Assembly (NCBI GenBank): GCA_003140115.1
Contig: PLIQ01000459.1
Coordinates: 1-10,497 of the forward strand
From: Actinomycetota bacterium
Lineage (GTDB): Bacteria; Actinomycetota; Actinomycetes; Streptosporangiales; Streptosporangiaceae
Length of the DNA stretch: 10,497 bases
Direction of reading: 5' to 3'
The notes below the pieces were generated by a model. The model searched no databases and had not been told where the DNA came from. It saw only the letters and a list, made by a program, of their open reading frames with translations. Positions 5,927-10,497 of this stretch are shown here, piece after piece. Numbering within the stretch: the stretch's first letter is position 1; each line of letters starts with the position of its first letter. The position numbers were made by a program, and so were the translations under genes.

Positions 5927-6378
5927 GCGGCGCGCGCCTCTGCCAGGTACTCCTCAGGGACAGGCCCGTGCTCGGCGTTTAGCAGTTCCGACAGGTCATC
6001 GAGCAGGTCCAATTCGAGCTGGCGGGTAACTGCCTCGGTCACATACTGGCTAAACTTCCCCCGGCCAACACGCTTCTGGACAGCGGCCGAGAGGTCCTCC
6101 GGCATCGACACGCTCACCTTGCGGGCCGGGCCGACGGCCCTCGGCGCCGACGGATCGGCATTAGCAAAGGACTCCAGAGCCCGCCGGGTGGCCTCCTGGA
6201 ATTCTGGTGAAGCCATGGCATTAGCGAATGCGCGCTGATCATGGAGGATCGGCTCAAGGGCAGCGAAAGTTCTGGCCCACTGCGCCCATGCGGTATTCGG
6301 ACCGAGTTCGCGGACCCGCTGAACTATCTCATGGAGAGGTTCAGCTTGATCTTCCGGCTGGACCGGTTCCGCGCTCAT
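5908..6378 (-). CDS. vapB: Ribbon-helix-helix antitoxin with N-terminal extension, module 2
   Basis: A 156-residue antitoxin, twice the length of its paralogue at 1879-2112. The last ~72 residues are the equivalent unit: RHH at ~85-125 (ARKVSVSMPEDLSAAVQKRV, then RGKFSQYVTEAVTRQLE) and a toxin-binding tail with HGPV at 137-140 and ARAAWP. Residues 1-84 are an added, mostly helical region (LHEIVQRVRELGPNTAWAQW, then TFAALEPILHDQRAFANAM) that I do not recognise; it places the DNA-binding strand mid-protein, unusual for this fold. ATG 6378 is chosen over ATG 6384, two codons upstream, because it then sits six bases after TAGCAT and nine bases from the operator core, matching the first module exactly. 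The toxin gene overlaps its 3' end. Expected role: toxin neutralisation and autorepression; the extension could add a ligand, multimer or chaperone interaction. Confidence 0.82.
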   Translation of the reverse strand: MSAEPVQPEDQAEPLHEIVQRVRELGPNTAWAQWARTFAALEPILHDQRAFANAMASPEFQEATRRALESFANADPSAPRAVGPARKVSVSMPEDLSAAVQKRVGRGKFSQYVTEAVTRQLELDLLDDLSELLNAEHGPVPEEYLAEARAAWPDHE

Positions 6379-6384
6379 AGTCAT

Positions 6385-6402
6385 ATGCTACCACTGGTGG
6401 TA
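6385..6402 (-). promoter_or_regulatory. Operator dyad and leaderless promoter of toxin-antitoxin module 2
   Basis: TACCACTGGTGGTA (6389-6402) is an inverted repeat with six of seven pairs matching. Minus-strand TAGCAT (6385-6390) is the candidate -10 box, six bases before ATG 6378. The core CTACCACTGGTGG (6388-6400) is identical to that of module 1 except at the central base. Upstream sequence to 6520 holds no gene. Confidence 0.7.
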
Positions 6403-6520
6403 AACCGGCCGAATGAAGGTCACCGCTCGGCTCTTATCATGGCCGATCTGCCGACGGTATCTTGGCCACTTTGCCGCCGGGTAGCTGCAACAGGCGCGAT
6501 GAGCGGTCCGCAGACAAGCG

Positions 6521-6665
6521 GGTTGCATTCAATGCAACCAAAGGGCCCCAATAACGTTCAGGAGGAGCACAGCCTCTCGGCTGTACCCCCCCTGAGCAGG
6601 GAAATCTCCGTTAGAGCGGCACCTGAATACTGGCGCAGGGCACTTATTCGGAGCGTGCAGTATTC
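6521..6665. repeat. Direct repeat copy 1, at the 3' end of the Fic gene
   Basis: A ~145-nt imperfect repeat whose partner is 7841-7985. Landmarks in order on the plus strand: a perfect 19-nt dyad GGTTGCATTCAATGCAACC (6521-6539), a diverged part with a CACAGC block (6568-6573), TGAGCAGGGAA from 6593, and the best conserved end GAATACTGGCGCAGGGCAC (6625-6643) joined to TTATTC with the Fic stop at 6644-6646, finishing in TATTC at 6665. Dyad start to stop codon is 123 nt in both copies. Additional structure here: GAATACTG (6625-6632) pairs perfectly with CAGTATTC (6658-6665) around the stop codon, and ACAGCC-TCTC-GGCTGT (6569-6584) forms a hairpin that could help end the Fic transcript. Sequence matches neither an IS end nor a canonical integron attC site. 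Confidence 0.8.
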
Positions 6666-7693
6666 CCCGGCCGCCGCTGATGTCTTGCCGCCCGGTAGGC
6701 ATCGACGGCCCTACGCGAGCTACGCCAGATCCCATCAGAACCCTGGAAGGCGTCGAGTCTCCCGCGTTGCGCAGCGCGGCGCAGCGCGATCATGGTGAAC
6801 TCTTCGTCTACTAGAGCAGCGAGCGGGACCATCCGGGCCGAGCCGGCAACATTGGGGACGATGAACCGGTTGAGGTTGTCGTACATCGCTCTGGCGATGA
6901 GTTCTCCCAAGGCTCCGTAGTCGCCGGCGTCAGCACGCTGCATCGCTGCAAGGTAGGCGTCGCGCTGCCGCTTGAAGATGATCACGGGCGGATAGCCGAG
7001 TCGGACTAGCACGAGGTTGATGACTAGACGGCCGACTCGGCCGTTTCCGTCAATGAAGGGGTGCACCTGCTCGAACTCGTCGTGGAGCCGCGCTAGTTCC
7101 TCTGGTAGCCAGCGATTCTTCTCGCCTCGCTCGACGCGCTCCGCGGTGGCGCCTACGTCTTCCACCCACTGCTGCATCCGGGCAGCTACCAGCGGCCAGG
7201 TTGGTGGCGTCATCCCTCCAGAAAAAGGGTGAATGTCATGTTCGCGGAAGCTGCCCGGCCCCTCGCGGGCGGTGGCATCGGGGTGAGGCGCAACGTCCCA
7301 GACGGGGGTCATCGCGAGATGGTGAACGTGACGAACCTCGGTCATGGTGAGGACCCGGCCATCGTGCCAGTCACCGGGTTCCATGGCCTGCCCGTAAACC
7401 CAGCGGGCGGCGTCCGCGTACCCCTTGACCTCGTTGTACTCCCTGAGAGGCTTGGCGCCGACCGCACGCCCCTGGTCCAGGAGCATCTGGACCTCACGCA
7501 GCACCAGCGTGTTGCCCTCCAGTGCGGTGGAGTTGTGAGCCTCCTGATGCCAGATATCGGCCCAGATCGACTCAGCCTCCTTAGGGCTGGGAAGCCCTCC
7601 GTCCCGGTCGAGTTCCATGATTGCACGGCCAAGCCGCTCGTAAACGACGGCCCTGCTAGGTCGGCCCCTCCCCGCCACGGCACCTCCGTTCAC
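6644..7693 (-). CDS. Fic-family nucleotidyltransferase (AMPylator), class II inhibitory type
   Basis: A 349-residue Fic protein. The catalytic motif HPFIDGNGRVGR at 211-222 is complete (HxFx[D/E]GNGRxxR), so transfer of AMP or another nucleotide monophosphate to a target hydroxyl is expected. Upstream, S55-TAL-E59-G60 in HNSTALEGN fits the (S/T)xxxE(G/N) inhibitory helix; lying N-terminal to the Fic core it marks the self-inhibited class II type, so no separate antitoxin is needed. HPFSGG (155-160) is the usual flap region. Residues ~290-340 (MVPLAALVDEEFTMIALRRAAQRG, then GIWRSSRRAVDAYRAARHQRR) look like a small helix-turn-helix tail. The GTG at 7693 is the longest start; the GTG at 7678 has GGAGGT just before it (3-4 nt spacing) and may be the true one. 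The last seven codons and stop come from the direct repeat shared with the recombinase-like gene. No partner gene is visible. Target unknown. Confidence 0.88.
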   Translation of the reverse strand: MNGGAVAGRGRPSRAVVYERLGRAIMELDRDGGLPSPKEAESIWADIWHQEAHNSTALEGNTLVLREVQMLLDQGRAVGAKPLREYNEVKGYADAARWVYGQAMEPGDWHDGRVLTMTEVRHVHHLAMTPVWDVAPHPDATAREGPGSFREHDIHPFSGGMTPPTWPLVAARMQQWVEDVGATAERVERGEKNRWLPEELARLHDEFEQVHPFIDGNGRVGRLVINLVLVRLGYPPVIIFKRQRDAYLAAMQRADAGDYGALGELIARAMYDNLNRFIVPNVAGSARMVPLAALVDEEFTMIALRRAAQRGRLDAFQGSDGIWRSSRRAVDAYRAARHQRRPGNTARSE

Positions 7694-7702
7694 GTTTCAT
7701 GG

Positions 7703-7714
7703 ACCAAGATTGGT
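7703..7714. promoter_or_regulatory. Small inverted repeat just upstream of the Fic gene
   Basis: ACCAAGATTGGT has five-base arms ACCAA/TTGGT and sits 10 nt before the GTG at 7693. It could be an operator for the Fic gene. It resembles the ACCA/TGGT arms of the toxin-antitoxin operators, but with a wider centre, so a link is uncertain. Confidence 0.3.
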
Positions 7715-7756
7715 ACATCTGATTGATGGCTAAATGAACATACCAACTATGCGCAG

Positions 7757-7816
7757 CCCAGGCATGTATGGGACACATTCCCATGATGACCTGGGTCACT
7801 GACACCCGAGCTCGGG
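7757..7816. promoter_or_regulatory. Nested inverted repeats upstream of the Fic gene
   Basis: Two concentric inverted repeats share a centre at 7776: inner ATGGGA/TCCCAT (7768-7773 and 7779-7784) and outer CCCAGG/CCTGGG (7757-7762 and 7790-7795), each separated from the other by 5 nt on both sides. Ten bases further on is a perfect 12-nt palindrome CCCGAGCTCGGG (7805-7816). They lie between the Fic start and the repeat-2 dyad in a 270-bp gene-free stretch. They may be an operator, a structured transcript end for the upstream gene, or part of a recombination site. Confidence 0.45.
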
Positions 7817-7840
7817 CCCGAGGCGAGCACGAGTCGAGTC

Positions 7841-7985
7841 TGTTGCATCCGATGCAACAGGCTCGGCTTAGTCAGCGCCCGGGAAGAACACAGCTACCCG
7901 GCCGCACCCATCTTGAGCAGGGAATTTGTGCTGAGAGCAGCCCTTAATACCGGCGCAGTGCACTTATTCAAGGCCTGCCATATTC
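7841..7985. repeat. Direct repeat copy 2, at the 3' end of the recombinase-like gene
   Basis: Partner of 6521-6665 in the same orientation. It opens with the perfect 19-nt dyad TGTTGCATCCGATGCAACA (7841-7859), then has the CACAGC block (7889-7894), TGAGCAGGGAA from 7914, TTAATACCGGCGCAGTGCAC (7944-7963) and TTATTC with the stop at 7964-7966, ending in TATTC at 7985. Beyond 7985 the two copies diverge at once. Within the dyad three base pairs differ from copy 1 overall and each change is matched on the other arm. Pairing around the stop codon is weaker than in copy 1 (AATA...GGC with GCC-ATATT). Confidence 0.8.
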
Positions 7986-10258
7986 TCAGCTGGGCTTCTG
8001 GGGGGAACCTGGGCGCGGGCGTCGAGGTAGCTGGCCCAGTCTCGTCTGGCGCGCTTGACCCATCTGACGGCGGTGTTGATGTGCAAGCCAAGCAAGTCGG
8101 CGAGGACGGCGGCGGGCAGGTCGGCGGCGAGGTTGATCAGTGCTGCGCTGCGGGCGATACGGGCTTGGATGCCGTGCGCGTTGAGCTGGCGGACGAGTCC
8201 GTTGGCGCTCAGGTGCTGGCCGGGCACCTGGCCGGGGAATAGCCAGCTGGACGGTTTTCCGCGTCCGCCGAGCACGGCAGAGGGTGTGGCGGTCGCGTGC
8301 AGTTCGTCGATGAGATCGGCCAGCGGGGGCGGGATGAGCACGGGGTGCTTGTCGAGGAGCAGGTAGGCCTGCCCGTGACGGCGGCTGAGCTGTGTGGCTT
8401 TGAGCTGGACGATGCGGCTGACGGGCTGGCCGTAAAGCAGGACGAGGGCGCCGGCGACGCGGACCCGCAGCGGCAGCGCGGTCTGGTGCAGGCAGTTCTG
8501 GAGCTGGTGCCAGCGCTGGTCTTCAGGCAGTTCTTGTTCCGGGGTCCTCGCCTGCCGCAGCGGCACGGTGACCCGCCCGGTCAGGTGGTGGCGGTGTGCC
8601 CAGGTCAGGAAGTAGCGGATGGAGTACCGCTGGGAGGCGCCGCTGGTGAGCCAGGTATCGATCTCCGGCTGGCCGACGTCGGCCAGGCTGGTGCCGCGCT
8701 GGCCGAGCCAGGCCAGGAAGTCCGCGGCGGCTTGGATCTGCTGCCGGGCCCACGAGGCAGACGCTTCGGTGAACGGGCGGGTCCGGGCCCGGTTGCGGGC
8801 CCGGCGCAGCACCATCCAGCGGGCGAACGGCCGGACCAGCTGGGCGTGCTGGCGGGGCACGCTGCCGAGCAGGTCATCGAGCCAGGCATCGACGTCTTCG
8901 ATTAGCTCCTGCCTGGGCGGCAGCAGCCCGGCGTGGACCAGGGCCTGGCGGATCTGGCTGCGGGAGTGGCTGCGGGGGAAGGCGTCGAGCAGCTCGTGGC
9001 TGAGCGGCCCGTCGTGCCGGGCGAGCGTGGCCAGGATGCGGGCGCTGTTGCTGCGGCTCAGCCAGGTCAGCACGCTTTTCGGGTTTGCCGCGCCGAGCAG
9101 CGCCTCGCGGATCGGGCCCAGGTTCGTGGTGTGGCCGGGTCCGCCAAGCAGCTCGTCGACACGCTGCCACAGCGCGCACCGGGAGCACACGCCGCGGGCC
9201 AGGCCGTCGGCTGGCTGGCCGCAGCGGCGGCACAGGTATTTCTCCTCGCGTCCGGCGCAGCCCGCGCAGACCGCCCGGCCGGCGTGGTCGAGGCTGGTCA
9301 GCACCCGGGGCTGCCCGCAGCCGGGGCAGGGCACCGGGCTGGCCCGCAGCCGCGGGTAGCAGCTCACGCAGACAGCCCCGGTCTCCCACCGGGCGGTGAT
9401 CGGCGCCAGCTGCCCGCAGAACCCGCACCTGTCCGGCGGCTGGATATAGCAGCGTTCGCAGATCGGCTTGCCGTCGCGGCGTCCCTTCAGGATGCGGTGC
9501 TGCCCGCACTGCGAGCACTCCCCCGACGGCCCGCGGTGGCAGGAAGCACACAAGTCGGGGGCGCCATCCTTGGCCCGCATCGCGATCGGGCGGACGCGGC
9601 CGCACCGGCCGCACCGCCGCGGCGGCCGGAGGTAGCAACGGTCACACACTGGCCCGGCGGCGGTGATCGCGGTGACCTTGCGGACCTGGCCGCAGACCGC
9701 GCACTGCTGCAGCGGCCGCGGGTAGCACGGCGTGCAGTACGGACGGCCATCGGCGTCGCGCCAGGCGACCCGGCGCGTGTGCCCGCACCGCGCGCAATCC
9801 TTGTGCCGGGCCGGGTCACGCAGGTAGCAGCGGTTGCAGACCGGCCCGGCAGGTCCGCGCGCGGCGACCCGCCCGAGGCTGCCGCAGACCGCGCACGGCC
9901 GACGGCAGGCATCCTTGTAGCAGCTCTGGCAGGCCAGCCCCGGGCCGGGCCAGGACCGCAGATCCGCCGTGACCTTCCCGCATCCCGCACAGCCCGGCAG
10001 CACCACCCCTTCGGTCCCGGCGGCCACCAGGGCATGCGCCAGGCGGATCAGCGACAGTGGCGCCGCGGAGCTACCCGAGCTCAGCGCGTCCGGGTGACAG
10101 CGCAGGTGCTCCAGCAGCGCCCGGCAGCCCGGGACGTTCCCAGCGGCCCGGCCCGCCGCATCCAGCGCGGCCTGCTCCGCCAAGCCGGGCAGCATGCCGG
10201 CCAGCACGCCCGCGATCTGGGCGAGCAGCTCAGTATGCTGCCGGGCAGCAGCGGTCAC
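7964..10258 (-). CDS. Nine-zinc-ribbon protein with degenerate tyrosine-recombinase (XerD-like) domain
   Basis: A 764-residue protein. Residues 1-85 are helical. Residues 90-361 hold eighteen CxxC pairs (from C90/C93 to C358/C361), which group into nine tandem four-cysteine zinc ribbons of about 31 residues, typical unit CxxCGxxRxVxxxxxxGPVCxRCYxRxP. Residues ~365-480 are helical. Residues ~495-560 (WARQQIQAAADFLAWLGQRG, then YSIRYFLTWAHRHHL) match the core-binding domain, and ~570-750 the catalytic fold of tyrosine recombinases. The first arginine is R615 (QPVSRIVQLK) and a lysine candidate is K637. The H-x-x-R box reads RIAR (R700, R703), so its histidine is missing; the helix LLGLHINTAVRW puts W733 where the nucleophilic tyrosine belongs, the nearest tyrosine being Y744. 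Strand cleavage is therefore doubtful, and a DNA-binding or regulatory role is possible. The GTG start at 10258 overlaps the stop of the XRE gene (GTGA), implying coupling; no Shine-Dalgarno is seen. The last seven codons lie in direct repeat 2. Confidence 0.8.
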   Translation of the reverse strand: MTAAARQHTELLAQIAGVLAGMLPGLAEQAALDAAGRAAGNVPGCRALLEHLRCHPDALSSGSSAAPLSLIRLAHALVAAGTEGVVLPGCAGCGKVTADLRSWPGPGLACQSCYKDACRRPCAVCGSLGRVAARGPAGPVCNRCYLRDPARHKDCARCGHTRRVAWRDADGRPYCTPCYPRPLQQCAVCGQVRKVTAITAAGPVCDRCYLRPPRRCGRCGRVRPIAMRAKDGAPDLCASCHRGPSGECSQCGQHRILKGRRDGKPICERCYIQPPDRCGFCGQLAPITARWETGAVCVSCYPRLRASPVPCPGCGQPRVLTSLDHAGRAVCAGCAGREEKYLCRRCGQPADGLARGVCSRCALWQRVDELLGGPGHTTNLGPIREALLGAANPKSVLTWLSRSNSARILATLARHDGPLSHELLDAFPRSHSRSQIRQALVHAGLLPPRQELIEDVDAWLDDLLGSVPRQHAQLVRPFARWMVLRRARNRARTRPFTEASASWARQQIQAAADFLAWLGQRGTSLADVGQPEIDTWLTSGASQRYSIRYFLTWAHRHHLTGRVTVPLRQARTPEQELPEDQRWHQLQNCLHQTALPLRVRVAGALVLLYGQPVSRIVQLKATQLSRRHGQAYLLLDKHPVLIPPPLADLIDELHATATPSAVLGGRGKPSSWLFPGQVPGQHLSANGLVRQLNAHGIQARIARSAALINLAADLPAAVLADLLGLHINTAVRWVKRARRDWASYLDARAQVPPRSPAENMAGLE

Positions 10259-10497
10259 GGCCCGGGTCGGCGGATGGTGGTCCGCCGCACCGGCGGCGGC
10301 GCGGCACCCCGCTCCCCGGAGGCCTTGCGGACCTGCTCGCTGACCACCTCGACCTCGATCAGGTCGTTCGGCGAGCAGCCCAGGATGTCACACAGCGCGG
10401 CCAGGGTGTCCATCGACAGCCGCTGCGGGGGCTGGGTGACCAGCCGGAACACCTGCTCTCGCGACAAGGTGATCCCGCGCTCGGCCAGCAGCGGCAC
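10255..10497 (-). CDS. XRE-family regulator, C-terminal part (runs off the right edge)
   Basis: The last 80 residues of a Cro/CI-type helix-turn-helix protein. Seen: ITLSREQVFRLVTQPPQRLS, then TLAALCDILGCSPNDLIEVE, the recognition helix and the closing segment of the fold, then a basic, proline- and arginine-rich tail (PPPVRRTTIRRPGP). The first codon in view is a GTG at the edge, but homologous regulators carry about 20 residues before this point, so the true start is probably outside. The stop overlaps the next GTG by 4 nt. A small XRE protein directly before a zinc-ribbon XerD-like protein is a pairing I recall as recurrent in actinomycetes; it suggests the two act as one unit, perhaps regulating themselves or a recombination site. 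Confidence 0.82.
   Translation of the reverse strand: MPLLAERGITLSREQVFRLVTQPPQRLSMDTLAALCDILGCSPNDLIEVEVVSEQVRKASGERGAAPPPVRRTTIRRPGP

Noticed and set aside
5405..6238. Plus-strand open frame of 277 codons across toxin-antitoxin module 2
   Set aside because: Antisense to the PIN and RHH genes, which carry clear motifs; no recognisable domain.
6521..6665. Canonical integron attC site or IS terminal repeat
   Set aside because: The dyad does not match the GTTRRRY/RYYYAAC core of attC (GTTGCAT has C where R is needed), the copies are direct rather than inverted, and there is no transposase; reported as an integron-like hypothesis only.
8297..9638. Several open frames of 200-254 codons on both strands inside the zinc-ribbon gene
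   Set aside because: They lie over the CxxC repeat and recombinase coding region; composition is arginine/proline-rich and their periodicity only mirrors the real gene.
1..10497. tRNA, rRNA, CRISPR array, riboswitch (including a cobalamin riboswitch near the cyclase unit)
   Set aside because: Looked for and no convincing candidate was recognised by eye; the 218-bp leader region before the ABM gene shows no B12-box-like motif that I could identify, though a covariance search would be decisive.

Overview
The window is very GC-rich, with strong GC-third-position bias, SD-poor and apparently leaderless starts, WYL regulators, an actinobacterial-type LexA, heme-type ABM proteins, and an XRE regulator coupled to a zinc-ribbon XerD-like protein. 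Together these point to an Actinomycetota chromosome, probably a filamentous actinomycete or relative. No genus can be named from the sequence alone. No tRNA, rRNA, CRISPR array or recognisable transposase is visible, and no gene-free stretch exceeds 300 bases.

Layout, left to right. (1) 1-1510: the 5' part of an EHN-type epoxide hydrolase gene (minus strand) diverges from a WYL-family regulator gene (plus strand), with a strong 25-nt dyad between them. (2) 1415-2139: an RHH antitoxin/PIN toxin module (minus) whose toxin 3' end is antisense to the last ~30 codons of the WYL gene. (3) 2181-2937: lexA (minus) with a 24-nt dyad laid exactly over its -35/-10 region; the dyad is unlike the usual actinobacterial SOS box. 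(4) 3023-5282: a probable two-gene unit (minus), an ABM-fold monooxygenase followed by a diguanylate cyclase fused to a cobalamin-binding domain. (5) 5489-6402: a second, paralogous RHH/PIN module (minus) whose antitoxin carries an extra ~85-residue N-terminal region. (6) 6521-7985: a class II-type Fic protein (minus) bracketed by two ~145-nt imperfect direct repeats. (7) 7964-10497: a 764-residue protein with nine tandem zinc ribbons and a degenerate tyrosine-recombinase domain, overlapping by 4 nt a truncated XRE regulator gene (minus).

Three things stand out. First, the diguanylate cyclase keeps an intact GGDEF active site and inhibitory site, and its cobalamin module carries the Wx9EH motif of CarH-type adenosylcobalamin photoreceptors; this suggests light- or B12-gated c-di-GMP synthesis. 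Second, the two ~145-nt repeats lie at the same place relative to two unrelated genes: each begins inside the last codons, supplies the shared TAA stop, and ends 123 nt beyond it in a perfect 19-nt dyad whose arms differ by compensatory changes. This makes the Fic gene look like a mobile cassette next to a recombinase-like gene. Third, the two toxin-antitoxin modules share a 13-nt operator core and the same spacing to a -10 box six bases before an ATG, so they probably use the same operator logic and leaderless mRNAs, with possible cross-regulation.
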